A stretch of 64,000 nucleotides of DNA from Sheuella sp. (GCA_030650995.1 JAUSCY010000072.1:1-64000), one strand, 5' to 3'; positions 7,601-16,324 are shown, numbered from the stretch's first letter. The notes: generated by a model not told the origin, from the sequence alone. Program-made: numbers and translations.

Positions 7601-8662
7601 AGCGCGCAGACGAGCAGCAGACTCCCGAATCATCTTCTCGGTACTCGGCCAATCGATACAACCATCCGTCACAGAACAGCCGTAGGTCATTTTGCTCAAA
7701 TCAGTCTGGATCGACTGATTGCCTGAAACCAGATTTGACTCGATCATGACACCAACGATCGACTCATTTCCGGCAACGATCTGACTGACGACATCAGACA
7801 TGACCAGAGGCTGTAACTCTGGCTTTTTGTAGCTATTTGCGTGCGAGCAATCGACAACAATATTGGGGATCAGCTTGGCTTTTTTCATTGCTTCTTCGGC
7901 AAGTGAGACTGAAACAGTGTCGTAATTAGGTCTGCCATCGCCTCCCCGAAGTACCAGGTGACCGTAAGGGTTCCCGGTGGTGTGCACGATAGATACCTGG
8001 CCATCCCCATTAATTCCGAGGAAACGATGGGGCCGAGCAGCTGACAGAATGGCATTAATCGCGATCGAGACATCGCCATTGGTACCATTCTTAAAACCGA
8101 CAGGCGTAGATAAGCCCGAGGACATCTCACGATGTGTCTGGGATTCGGTTGTACGCGCACCAATCGCACTCCAGGAGATCAGATCACCCAAATACTGGGG
8201 AGATATCGGATCGAGCGCCTCTGTTCCGGCAGGTAGCCCTATTTCGTTGACCTCGAGCAAAAATTTGCGAGCGAGCGTCATCCCCTCATCAATCCGGAAA
8301 GAGTCATCCATGTGCGGATCATTGATATAGCCTTTCCAGCCGACGGTTGTACGGGGTTTTTCAAAATACACGCGCATCACTAGCATCAGAACGTCAGACA
8401 CTTCATCAGCCAGCACTTTGAGCCGACGCGCATAATCAAGTCCTGCAACCGGATCATGTATCGAACAGGGGCCAACTACGACAAAACGGCGTTTATCCTC
8501 TCTAGTGAGGATTTTGATCAGATCCGCGCGACCCTGCTCCACGGTTATTGCAGCAGCCTTGGTTAAAGGCATTTGAGCCTGAATTTCATCAGGCGTGGGC
8601 ATGGAATGAAAGGCAGCGATGTGCAAATTATCAATCGATGGGTGCGCAGCAGAATTTGTCAT
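7592..8662 (-). CDS. aroG: 3-deoxy-7-phosphoheptulonate (DAHP) synthase, class I
   Basis: This enzyme condenses phosphoenolpyruvate with erythrose-4-phosphate, the first step of aromatic amino-acid synthesis. The 356-residue product shows VVGPCSIHDP, GARTTESQTHREMSSGL, GFKNGTNGD and IVVDCSHANS, all hallmarks of AroF/G/H enzymes. I chose the ATG at 8662 (MTNSAAH); the ORF track extends six residues upstream to a TTG with no ribosome-binding site. Which aromatic amino acid inhibits it cannot be read here. No linked aromatic-biosynthesis genes are present. Confidence 0.95.
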   Translation of the reverse strand: MTNSAAHPSIDNLHIAAFHSMPTPDEIQAQMPLTKAAAITVEQGRADLIKILTREDKRRFVVVGPCSIHDPVAGLDYARRLKVLADEVSDVLMLVMRVYFEKPRTTVGWKGYINDPHMDDSFRIDEGMTLARKFLLEVNEIGLPAGTEALDPISPQYLGDLISWSAIGARTTESQTHREMSSGLSTPVGFKNGTNGDVSIAINAILSAARPHRFLGINGDGQVSIVHTTGNPYGHLVLRGGDGRPNYDTVSVSLAEEAMKKAKLIPNIVVDCSHANSYKKPELQPLVMSDVVSQIVAGNESIVGVMIESNLVSGNQSIQTDLSKMTYGCSVTDGCIDWPSTEKMIRESAARLRALK

Positions 8663-8796
8663 GATCAAGTTCAATATCAAAGAGGCTTAAAAGTGAATTT
8701 CTCTATATTCTAGGCTGTATGCGAAAACTCTTCCTAAAGCCATATCTGAGTGGCGTGCCGGTCAGTCTCACAAGCGCCATCTAATACACTTACACA

Positions 8797-9948
8797 ATGA
8801 CTACAGACAGAAGGATTGCTCATCTCGATATGGATGCATTTTTTGCATCGGTCGAGCTATTGAGCTATCCGGAGTTAAAAGGCAAAGCAGTTGTGGTGGG
8901 AGGCAGAAATGCCAGTGTCACAAAATCTGAGGCAGATGGGCGCCATCAGTTTCAAACACTGAAACAATACGCTGGAAGAGGTGTCGTGACGACCTCTACC
9001 TATGAGGCACGTGCTCTGGGTGTCTTTTCCGGAATGGGGCTGATGAAGTCCGCTGCGCTCGCACCCGAGGCGATCCTGTTACCTGCAAATTTTGAAGCCT
9101 ACAGACATTATTCACGTTTATTCAAAGCCGCTGTGGCGGCGATAGCGCCTCTGGTCGAAGATCGCGGCATTGACGAAATCTATATCGATCTGACCGAGAT
9201 TGATGAACCAACAGAGCCATTGGCAAGGCGCATTAAAAATGCGGTATTTGAAGAAACGGGCCTGAGCTGCTCAATTGGCATCACCCCCAATAAGCTACTT
9301 TCTAAAATCTGTTCTGATCTGGAAAAGCCCAATGGATTGACGATTTTGTCTTCCAGCCAGATTCCCGAGCGTATCTGGCCACTCCCCGCTAAAAAAATCA
9401 ACGGGATTGGCCCGAAAGCTAATGAAAAACTTGCCTCGCTGGACATTCATACGATTGCTGAGCTTGCTGCGGCCCCCGTACCAATGCTTGTCAGTCATTT
9501 CGGCCGCAGCACGGGGCTCTGGCTCAATCAAGTTGCCCAAGGCATTGATGACAGGCCTGTCGTCACCTCTTCAGAACCAAAATCAATCAGCAGGGAAACG
9601 ACCTTTGAGCGTGACTTGCATGTCAAACATGACAAGGCGCGTCTAAGCGAAGTTTTTACCAGTTTATGCATGCGCCTGGCTGATGACCTGCGGCGAAAAG
9701 GATATGCCACGCGGACCATTGGTATCAAGCTCAAGTTCGCTGACTTTCAAGTGGTCACGCGTGACCTGACCTTGCCCGCGGACATCAGCGACGGTTCCGC
9801 AATCAGAAAAGCGGCAAGTGAATGCCTTAGGCGCGTCCCACTATTACAACGAATTCGTTTGCTAGGGGTGCGGGCCGCAAGCTTATCACCGCTGAACACC
9901 CAGGCTGCGGAAGTAGCCTATGAACAGGCTGATTTGCCGTTCGAATGA
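8797..9948 (+). CDS. dinB: DNA polymerase IV (Y-family translesion polymerase)
   Basis: The 383-residue protein has the palm-domain metal motif HLDMDAFFASVE at the N-terminus, a second acidic motif DRGIDEIYIDLTE near residue 127, the helix-hairpin-helix segment INGIGPKANEKL near residue 203, and a C-terminal little-finger domain. It copies damaged templates with low fidelity. An insertion around residues 40-65 separates VVVGG from the YEARALGV segment that normally follows closely. I see no LexA box of the CTGT-N8-ACAG type in the 134 bp upstream. It stands alone as a monocistronic gene. Confidence 0.95.
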   Translation: MTTDRRIAHLDMDAFFASVELLSYPELKGKAVVVGGRNASVTKSEADGRHQFQTLKQYAGRGVVTTSTYEARALGVFSGMGLMKSAALAPEAILLPANFEAYRHYSRLFKAAVAAIAPLVEDRGIDEIYIDLTEIDEPTEPLARRIKNAVFEETGLSCSIGITPNKLLSKICSDLEKPNGLTILSSSQIPERIWPLPAKKINGIGPKANEKLASLDIHTIAELAAAPVPMLVSHFGRSTGLWLNQVAQGIDDRPVVTSSEPKSISRETTFERDLHVKHDKARLSEVFTSLCMRLADDLRRKGYATRTIGIKLKFADFQVVTRDLTLPADISDGSAIRKAASECLRRVPLLQRIRLLGVRAASLSPLNTQAAEVAYEQADLPFE

Positions 9949-10111
9949 GATTTTGTGCGGGGCTGAAGTAATACGAACATAAAAAATGATAATTTCTGTA
10001 TAAAAAAGAAGGCTTACAACCAAAACGTTATAAGCAAAGAAAAAATGATTCTTTGACCACCTCTCACTGAAAGCCTAGCCTTAAGGGTTCAAGAATCCTG
10101 CCAGGTCCTTC

Positions 10112-11830
10112 ATGTATCAACCAAACACCTTCGACACCGCGCGCTTGAAAGAACGTGCGACCCAGCTAGCCGGCCAGATCAAGCGTAATCAGGAGGGGCT
10201 GCTCAGTGACGACAACCTGAAACCTCTGCGCTTGCAAAATGGTTTATATATACAGCGTCATGCGCCAATGCTGCGTATTGCAATCGCCTATGGAATGCTC
10301 AATAGCCAGCAGTTGCGGGCCTTGGGTGAAGTTGCCAGAAAGTATGACCGTGGTTACGGACACCTGACGACACGTCAGAACATGCAGTTGAACTGGATTT
10401 CACTGGATGACACGCCCAAGGCGCTGGCAGATCTGGCAGAGGTCGGTTTACATGGCATTCAGTCCAGCGGTAATTGCCTGAGAAACATTACCAGCGACGC
10501 GCTGGCGGGCATTGCCCCCGAAGAAATTCTGGATCCTCGTCCCTACGCCGAGTTGTTGCGCCAATGGAGCACCTTTCATCCAGAGCTCTGTTTTCTGCCC
10601 AGGAAATTTAAAGTCGCGCTAACAGGAACGCCGGAAGATCGCGCACTGGTCCAGGTTCACGACTTAGCCTTCGAAGTTGTCGAGGCGCACCCTGAGGCCA
10701 TTTTCCGTGTGAGAGTGGGTGGTGGGCTCGGTCGCACCCCTATTCTGGGCCCGGTTCTCAAACAGCGCTTAGGCTGGCAAGATTTACTGACCTATACGCA
10801 CGCGGTCATGCGTGTCTATAACGAACTGGGGCGTCGAGACAACATGACCAAGGCGCGTATCAAAATTCTTGTGCGTACTGTTGGTATTGAAGCCTTCAGT
10901 GAAATGGTCGAAGACGAATGGTCTCGCCTGCGCGATGGCGTTCATAAGCTGACTCACGCGGAACTGAATCGCGTTAAACAAGCTTTTGTTGAACCTGATT
11001 GGGCACGTGGGCAAACTCTGCCAAGCTTGCATGAACAGTTCGAGGATGAGGAGCGCAAGCGATTTAACCACTGGCTCAAACGTAATCGTCTGGCGCACCG
11101 TCAGCCAGGCTATGCAGCAGTCTTGATACCTTTGAAAGATACCAGACGCGCCCCAGGTGATGCGACGAGTGACGAAATGGATGCGATCGCCTCTATCGCA
11201 GAGAATTTCAGCCAAGGCTATATACGGGTCAGCCACACTCAGGACTTTATATTGCCAGCGGTAAGAGAGAATGAACTACCTGCTTTGTACAAAGCATTAC
11301 AAGAAATTAATCTGCACCATGCAGTCGGCGGACTGATCGGTGCAATGGTTGCATGCCCCGGAGGTGATTTCTGTGCCCTGGCCAATGCGCGCTCCCTTCC
11401 AGTCGCAGAAGATATTGCCAGCCGCTATACATCACTGGATGCACAGGAGAATATCGGCCCGCTCGATTTGCGTATCTCGGGATGCATGAATAGTTGTGGT
11501 CATCATCACGTGGGCCATATCGGTATTCTGGGGGTTGATAAAGATGGTGCTGCCTTTTATCAGTTATTACTAGGTGGCCACTCAGGTCAAGGCGCACCTG
11601 CTGCGCTCGGTACGATTATTGGTCGGGCGTTTGCCGAAGACGAGATTGCGGATGCCGTAGAAGAAGTGATAGATACATACCTCGAGCATCGCCTGGCAGG
11701 TGAAACCTTTCGCGAGGCGGTGAGCCGACTTGGAAAGAATGTCTTTGCATCTGCTGCAGAGGTTGTACGCAAACCGGTGACACGTTCTGATGAGGATACC
11801 CAGGACAGCACACTCGGAGTCTCAGCATGA
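10112..11830 (+). CDS. cysI: Siroheme sulfite reductase, hemoprotein subunit (nitrite/sulfite reductase family)
   Basis: This 572-residue protein reduces sulfite to sulfide for cysteine synthesis. It shows the siroheme-binding DRGYGHLTTRQNMQL near residue 80, and the [4Fe-4S]/siroheme cysteine motifs CPGGDFCALANARS near residue 422 and ISGCMNSCGHHHVGH near residue 463. The neighbours cobA (siroheme synthesis) and DUF934 favour sulfite over nitrite as substrate. Its stop overlaps the cobA start by four bases. No flavoprotein (CysJ) is nearby, as expected for ferredoxin-dependent betaproteobacterial systems. The upstream 163 bp is AT-rich and could hold CysB sites, though I cannot define one. 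Confidence 0.92.
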   Translation: MYQPNTFDTARLKERATQLAGQIKRNQEGLLSDDNLKPLRLQNGLYIQRHAPMLRIAIAYGMLNSQQLRALGEVARKYDRGYGHLTTRQNMQLNWISLDDTPKALADLAEVGLHGIQSSGNCLRNITSDALAGIAPEEILDPRPYAELLRQWSTFHPELCFLPRKFKVALTGTPEDRALVQVHDLAFEVVEAHPEAIFRVRVGGGLGRTPILGPVLKQRLGWQDLLTYTHAVMRVYNELGRRDNMTKARIKILVRTVGIEAFSEMVEDEWSRLRDGVHKLTHAELNRVKQAFVEPDWARGQTLPSLHEQFEDEERKRFNHWLKRNRLAHRQPGYAAVLIPLKDTRRAPGDATSDEMDAIASIAENFSQGYIRVSHTQDFILPAVRENELPALYKALQEINLHHAVGGLIGAMVACPGGDFCALANARSLPVAEDIASRYTSLDAQENIGPLDLRISGCMNSCGHHHVGHIGILGVDKDGAAFYQLLLGGHSGQGAPAALGTIIGRAFAEDEIADAVEEVIDTYLEHRLAGETFREAVSRLGKNVFASAAEVVRKPVTRSDEDTQDSTLGVSA

Positions 11831-12633
11831 AAGTCTGGCTGGTGGGAGCGGGGCCAGGCGATCCCGAGTTGATGACACGCAAGGCTTGGCGAATTTTGAG
11901 TCAGGCCGATGTGGTCATGCATGATGCCCTGATGGATGTAGAGGGTATGAAGCAAGCAGCCCCCGATGCGAACTGGGTAGAGGTTGGTAAACGAAATGGT
12001 CAAGCCTCTGTTGAACAAACCTTTATTTGTCGCACGCTCATTGGCTTTGCCAAGCGTGGCTTGAAAGTGGTTCGCCTGAAAGGTGGAGACCCCACCATAT
12101 TTGGGCGCGTCACTGAAGAAATTGAAATTTGCCGTGCGAACGGCATCGAATTCGAAATCATTCCAGGTGTAACTGCGGCCTGTGCTGCGGCTGCGGATCT
12201 TCAGGTCAGCCTGACATTGCGTGGCATTTCCAGAAGTGTTGTATTTGCAACGCCCCGGATTGGTCGTCGTGAGTCATCTCAAAATCACGAGTGGCTGGCA
12301 GCGACCATGGCATCGCAGACAGCAGTGCTCTACATGGCCGGGGCTCAGGCTGCTGAGATTTGTCAGATACTTATTGACGCTGGTAAACCTGCTGACACAC
12401 CCATTTGTGTTGTTGAGTCAGCGAGTCGCGCAGGCCTTCGGTTGAAGTCGACACTGACGGAACTTGCACGTGATGGTCTGGTTCGCCTGACAGGTCCGGT
12501 GAGCTTACTGATTGGACAAGCCCTCTCACTCGCACTGGTTGAGCACGCTACATCACTGCCTTCTGACACGGACCTCTTCGGAGATGACAACGTGTTTGAC
12601 ACCGCTAATGCTTGCGATCTCGCATTTGGCTGA
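11827..12633 (+). CDS. cobA: Uroporphyrinogen-III C-methyltransferase
   Basis: This 268-residue SAM-dependent methyltransferase makes precorrin-2, the precursor of siroheme. Family motifs visible are VWLVGAGPGDPELMT at the N-terminus, VVRLKGGDPTIFGR near residue 80 and the IPGVTAACAAAA segment near residue 115. It lacks the dehydrogenase/ferrochelatase half of CysG, so those steps must be encoded elsewhere. Overlap with cysI (ATGA) places it in the sulfite-reduction operon, where it would supply the cofactor. The last 30 residues are acidic and not conserved. Confidence 0.93.
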   Translation: MKVWLVGAGPGDPELMTRKAWRILSQADVVMHDALMDVEGMKQAAPDANWVEVGKRNGQASVEQTFICRTLIGFAKRGLKVVRLKGGDPTIFGRVTEEIEICRANGIEFEIIPGVTAACAAAADLQVSLTLRGISRSVVFATPRIGRRESSQNHEWLAATMASQTAVLYMAGAQAAEICQILIDAGKPADTPICVVESASRAGLRLKSTLTELARDGLVRLTGPVSLLIGQALSLALVEHATSLPSDTDLFGDDNVFDTANACDLAFG

Positions 12634-12661
12634 GTCAAAAATTAGAAATTAAGGATTAAAA

Positions 12662-13123
12662 ATGAATGCTCCAATTCCACACGAATCATTAATGAATGAT
12701 TCCATTTTTATTTTTGACTTGTCAGGAAAACGCGTTTCTGATGCAACGCTGCCTACGCAAATTATTGAGCCGGCGAAATTGATCTCGGACAATAATGGTC
12801 AATCTATCACTCAAAAAATCGAAGACATCAAAACGGCTGCAACCGCTCAGGATGTCATTGGTATCAAATTCGATAAGTTTGCAGATGGCCGCTCATATTC
12901 AATAGCCGCACGCCTCAGAGAGGCTGGCTATAGCGGTGCATTACATGCATTAGGGGATATCAATCAAGAGCTGGTGTTTATGTTGCGTCGCGTTGGATTT
13001 ACGCACTTTCACTTGCCGAACCCTGGCACAACCGATCTGGCACCGCATATTCTGGAACCCTTTGCGGGCTACTACCAGGCAGCCCAAGACGGGTCACACG
13101 CGCCTTGGCAAAAACATATCTGA
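12662..13123 (+). CDS. DUF934 family protein of the sulfite reduction operon
   Basis: This 153-residue protein matches the DUF934 family by its KFADGRSYSIAARLRE motif near residue 75 and HALGDINQELVFMLRRVGF near residue 97. The family sits beside cysI and cysH in many betaproteobacteria, and its molecular role is not established. It begins 28 bp after cobA, so it belongs to the same transcript. The usual next genes, cysH and cysDN, are absent here; the operon ends at this gene. Confidence 0.88.
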   Translation: MNAPIPHESLMNDSIFIFDLSGKRVSDATLPTQIIEPAKLISDNNGQSITQKIEDIKTAATAQDVIGIKFDKFADGRSYSIAARLREAGYSGALHALGDINQELVFMLRRVGFTHFHLPNPGTTDLAPHILEPFAGYYQAAQDGSHAPWQKHI

Positions 13124-13142
13124 GCGGTCACGGGTGACCCCA

Positions 13143-13178
13143 TGACAGATGTCGGGTGTCGAGTGACAGGTGTCGGGT
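13143..13178. repeat. Two 15-bp direct repeats with 21-bp period
   Basis: TGACAGATGTCGGGT at 13143-13157 is repeated as TGACAGGTGTCGGGT at 13164-13178 with a single mismatch. The 21-bp period is two helical turns. A small inverted repeat, GGTCAC-GG-GTGACC, lies just before at 13126-13139, overlapping the spot where the DUF934 gene ends. Function unknown; it may be a short minisatellite or a rearrangement scar at the end of the sulfite operon. Confidence 0.6.
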
Positions 13179-13189
13179 AAACAAATTAT

Positions 13190-13324
13190 TCAGCGTTGCG
13201 CAATGGAGATGATAGTTGTGTCTTGCGCCGCTGCAGCCGTATCAGCAATCAAGGTAACGGCATAGATCATGCAGCCGATCACCAGAGCGCGATAAAACTG
13301 CTGGACATATTTTTTGGTTTGCAT
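13190..13324 (-). CDS. Possible 44-residue small membrane or exported protein
   Basis: This frame is too short for the ORF track. Reading leftward from 13324 it gives MQTKKYVQQFYR followed by a hydrophobic stretch ALVIGCMIYAVTLIA, then ADTAAAAQD and a short polar tail. The layout is that of a single membrane segment or a signal peptide with an AxA cleavage site. An AGAGGG Shine-Dalgarno lies about seven bases upstream of the ATG. No homologue is recognised. It sits downstream of and co-directional with the GntR regulator. Treat it as a prediction only. Confidence 0.42.
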   Translation of the reverse strand: MQTKKYVQQFYRALVIGCMIYAVTLIADTAAAAQDTTIISIAQR

Positions 13325-13441
13325 GATGAGCCCTCTATTTGTGTGGACCGCACGCATTTTCTATTAAATTAAAAATGCGGCGCCATAAATAGAATCGTAT
13401 CGGCATCCAACAAGAAACTGAACTACCTATTTCTTATTACC

Positions 13442-13451
13442 TTATATACAA
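13442..13451. promoter_or_regulatory. Near-palindromic site resembling the GntR operator
   Basis: TTATATACAA differs at one position from the perfect palindrome TTGTATACAA found upstream of the divergent gntR promoter. It lies just past the gntR stop and about 120 bp upstream of the small reading frame at 13324. It could bind the same regulator, or be a chance AT-rich match. Confidence 0.3.
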
Positions 13452-13459
13452 AAGCTAGG

Positions 13460-14152
13460 TTAATTTGTGGCGATTGCTTCAAGCTCAGATTTCATTTGAA
13501 GTTTGACAGCATGAACATGCTCTTTCATCAGCTGTTCTGCGCGCGCGCCATCTCGCAGCACAATCGCATCCAGTAGCCGATAGTGATCATCGTGACTGCG
13601 TCGCACCCATGCAAAATCATGCCAGAGGACGTTGCGTTCGGAAGAGATAGGTGTATTTCTGCACCGCATCAACATGTCGCTTAGGATCTGATCATCTGCT
13701 GCGGTAAGGATTGTCTCGTGAATCTGTACATTGATCTCACCGAACGGCTCTCGATCCTCGAGCTTTAAAACACCTTGCGCCATGATGGCGTCACCACGGA
13801 CCAGTGCATCCCGAAAAATGGATTGCTCTGCCTCAGACATACCTTTGTCTGCAGCAAGTCTTGCAGCAAGCCCCTCAAGTACGCCCCTCAAATCAAAAAT
13901 TGCGATCAACCTGTCCGTATTCAGGCTGCGCACGCAGTAACCGCGATTAGGCTGATACTCCAGCAGCCCCTCCGAGGCCAGACTATGGAGCGCGGCCCGA
14001 ATTGGCGTGCGTGAGACACCGAGTCTCTCGGAGAGCTTCACTTCCTGAAGCTTTTCGCCTGGGGCGAGTCGACCTGACATGATTTCGCTTCGAACAGAAT
14101 CAGTTACAGATTGCGCCAGCGTCACAACATCAGATATTTTTTTAACAGCCAT
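13460..14152 (-). CDS. GntR-family transcriptional regulator (FadR/FCD subfamily)
   Basis: The 230-residue protein has an N-terminal winged helix-turn-helix (SERLGVSRTPIRAALHSL near residue 45) and an all-helical FCD ligand-binding domain with likely metal-binding histidines (IHETI near residue 130, and HDDHY and HVHAV further on). FCD regulators bind carboxylate metabolites and usually repress nearby catabolic operons until the ligand is present. It is divergent from the long operon starting at 14380, separated by 227 bp that hold a perfect palindrome and a strong promoter. It is the obvious candidate controller of that operon. The ligand is unknown. Confidence 0.9.
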   Translation of the reverse strand: MAVKKISDVVTLAQSVTDSVRSEIMSGRLAPGEKLQEVKLSERLGVSRTPIRAALHSLASEGLLEYQPNRGYCVRSLNTDRLIAIFDLRGVLEGLAARLAADKGMSEAEQSIFRDALVRGDAIMAQGVLKLEDREPFGEINVQIHETILTAADDQILSDMLMRCRNTPISSERNVLWHDFAWVRRSHDDHYRLLDAIVLRDGARAEQLMKEHVHAVKLQMKSELEAIATN

Positions 14153-14213
14153 GAGTCATTTTTAGGACGTCTATCCGTCGATTTGAGTAATAAAGTCCAT
14201 CACCACTCAAATA

Positions 14214-14223
14214 TTGTATACAA
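14214..14223. promoter_or_regulatory. Perfect 10-bp palindrome, candidate GntR operator
   Basis: TTGTATACAA is a perfect inverted repeat in the gntR/hydrolase intergenic region. On the minus strand it includes TACAAT, a good -10 match for the gntR gene, which would allow autoregulation. A related site, TTGGATACAT (two mismatches), lies at 14277-14286; the centres are 63 bp apart, about six helical turns. Short TTGnATnCAA-type palindromes are typical operators for FCD GntR regulators. Confidence 0.55.
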
Positions 14224-14290
14224 AAGACCAATTTAATCTAATTAATTTGCGTTATTACTCTCCAATTTCAATAAATTGGATACATTTTTA

Positions 14291-14320
14291 TTGACAAGGC
14301 AAAAGCCTGATCCTTACACT
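14291..14320 (+). promoter_or_regulatory. Predicted sigma-70 promoter of the catabolic operon
   Basis: A perfect -35 hexamer TTGACA at 14291-14296 is followed after 18 bp by TACACT, a four-of-six match to the -10 consensus. The second operator-like site (14277-14286) abuts the -35 element on its upstream side. The start codon at 14380 is about 55 bp downstream of the expected transcription start. Confidence 0.55.
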
Positions 14321-14379
14321 CAGTTGAAATCCAGTTTTCATTATTGATCGAGTACATCGCTCCTTTTAAGGTTTCCACC

Positions 14380-15636
14380 ATGGCCATTGATCAGAAAAAC
14401 ACCTCCGAACACGATGTTGATAATGCGATTGAACGCATCTCTGATGACCACTCTGCGCACTACGAACCATTTGGTTGGCATCATTGGCCACAATCCCCAT
14501 GGTTTTCTTATCAGTTCCGCCGGGGACTCGGTGAAACGCAAGAAGGTGGTGGAGCAGTCAGCGAAGTATTTCAGGCAGCCTCCAGGATTGATCCGACGAG
14601 CGAGGAAAGCTGGCATACAGAATGGATGCGTATAGCAGACCGTAACTTTGAGCGTGCAAAAAAAGAAGAACTTGCCGGACACATTCGCACTGCCATGAAT
14701 TGCTTTATGCGTGCCGCTGATTACTACCGTCAAGCCGAGTTTTTCCTGCTTCCCGATGATCCGCGCCGCTTACCTACTTTCACAAGAATGGAGGAGTCTA
14801 GCCACGGTTTTCTTCGCCACCTGAGTCCGTCTGGCGAAGTCATTAATATCCCTTATGAAAATGGCGCCACACTACCCGCCTATTTTGTGCGGGCGCCCTT
14901 CCCGATCGCCAAGCAACCAGTATTGATTTGCATGGGTGGATTAGATTCCATCAAAGATGAAATGTGGTTCATGCAGGCTCACGGATGCCTGCAGCGGGGC
15001 ATCTCCGTTCTTATGATTGATGGGCCCGGACAAGGTGGCGCTCTTCGCCGTCAGGGACTGGTCAATCGACCCGATACTGAAGTGCCAATTGGCTACTGTA
15101 TCGACTATCTTGAAACCCGCGCTGATGTGGACACTTCAAAAATCGCTGTCTGTGGTTCGAGTCTGGGTGGCTATTACGCAGCGCGCGCCGGTTGCTATGA
15201 GCCACGACTGGCAGCCTGCATTTCACACGGAGCAGTGTTTGCCATTACAGATATGTGGGGAAATGCATCCGAAGATCATGGCTTGTCTACACATATCAAG
15301 TGGGTATTTGGTTGCGATAGTATGAAATCCTCAATGGAAAAAGCTAAAGCCTTCACGCTGGATGGGCATCTGGAAAATATGAAATGCCCTTACCTCGTCA
15401 TGCATGGTGGGCACGATGTACTGACCGTTTCTCAGGCACGCAAAGTCTATGACTATGGAATTTCCAAAGGTGTCGATTGCACGCTCCGGCTGCTCGAAGC
15501 AGAGGAGACAGGCGCGGAACATTGTCAGCATGACAATCCGACAATCGGCCAGGAGATTCTTTCCGATTGGCTAGCGGACCAGTTTGGTATTGATCAGGCA
15601 AAACTACTCAAACTTTCCAATCACCCACTTATTTAA
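14380..15636 (+). CDS. Alpha/beta hydrolase resembling 2,6-dihydroxypseudooxynicotine hydrolase (C-C hydrolase type)
   Basis: I prefer the ATG at 14380 (MAIDQKN, with AAGG upstream) to the TTG at 14344 in the ORF track; this gives 418 residues. A helical N-terminal region of about 150 residues precedes the hydrolase core. The core shows the oxyanion segment ICMGGLDSIKDE, the nucleophile elbow CGSSLGGYYAARAG and a late His in GAEHCQHD. This two-part build is like 2,6-dihydroxypseudooxynicotine hydrolase and FrsA/DUF1100 proteins. In nicotine catabolism that enzyme breaks a carbon-carbon bond after a molybdenum hydroxylase acts; a molybdenum hydroxylase is also encoded here. The functional analogy is inference. 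Confidence 0.82.
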   Translation: MAIDQKNTSEHDVDNAIERISDDHSAHYEPFGWHHWPQSPWFSYQFRRGLGETQEGGGAVSEVFQAASRIDPTSEESWHTEWMRIADRNFERAKKEELAGHIRTAMNCFMRAADYYRQAEFFLLPDDPRRLPTFTRMEESSHGFLRHLSPSGEVINIPYENGATLPAYFVRAPFPIAKQPVLICMGGLDSIKDEMWFMQAHGCLQRGISVLMIDGPGQGGALRRQGLVNRPDTEVPIGYCIDYLETRADVDTSKIAVCGSSLGGYYAARAGCYEPRLAACISHGAVFAITDMWGNASEDHGLSTHIKWVFGCDSMKSSMEKAKAFTLDGHLENMKCPYLVMHGGHDVLTVSQARKVYDYGISKGVDCTLRLLEAEETGAEHCQHDNPTIGQEILSDWLADQFGIDQAKLLKLSNHPLI

Positions 15637-15679
15637 ATCATCTGCTTAATTAAATATTCGACTCTGGTTAGGATTAAAG

Positions 15680-16324
15680 ATGAATTTTGGTGTTGATAAC
15701 GTCCGGGCCGCGATTGTAGCGATCGATCTGCATCGCGGTCATTTAGACATGAGCGTCGCGACCATGCCTGCCACGCAAGAAATTGCTGATCAGGTGGTTG
15801 CTGCTAATCGTAAATTGTTCGACTGGGCACGAACCCAGTCCCTCCCTGTTATACATTTAGTCACTCAATACAGAGACGCGGAAGAAATCCGTCTCAACGC
15901 ATTCTGGCGCACGCGCGCTGAAGATCCCAACAATCCGCGTAAAAATGTTCTGAAGCACAACATCATCGGTATGCCGGGCGGAGAAATCATGCCTGGTCTG
16001 CTCGACCAGAAACGTGACTGGATCGTTGACACCAAAAAACGCTACAACTGTTTTGTTGCAACAGATCTGGAACTGTTACTCAAATCACATGGGATCAACA
16101 CGCTCATTATCACGGGCGTCAACACCAACAGCTGCATTCTTTCAACAGTCACTGCAGCCTGCTCAATGGATTATGCAGTGATTGTGCCAAGCGACTGTGT
16201 GAATACGATGGATCAGCCGGCACTGCACGATGCTGCATTACTTTGCATCCGTACCGCGTTCGGATTTGTCATGACCTCAGACCAAGTCATGAAACTGCCA
16301 GAACTACAGGGGAAAACCCTTTAG
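15680..16324 (+). CDS. Isochorismatase-family cysteine hydrolase
   Basis: The 214-residue protein carries the three catalytic positions of the family: Asp in AIVAIDLHRGH, Lys in VDTKKRYNCF and Cys in GVNTNSCILSTV. Members hydrolyse amides such as nicotinamide, N-carbamoylsarcosine, maleamate or ureidoacrylate. It lies second in the GntR-linked operon, 43 bp after the alpha/beta hydrolase. A role in releasing ammonia from a pathway amide is likely; the exact substrate is not evident. Confidence 0.88.
   Translation: MNFGVDNVRAAIVAIDLHRGHLDMSVATMPATQEIADQVVAANRKLFDWARTQSLPVIHLVTQYRDAEEIRLNAFWRTRAEDPNNPRKNVLKHNIIGMPGGEIMPGLLDQKRDWIVDTKKRYNCFVATDLELLLKSHGINTLIITGVNTNSCILSTVTAACSMDYAVIVPSDCVNTMDQPALHDAALLCIRTAFGFVMTSDQVMKLPELQGKTL

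Noticed and set aside
8681-8796. Possible LexA box upstream of dinB
   Set aside because: No CTGT-N8-ACAG pattern is present in this gap.
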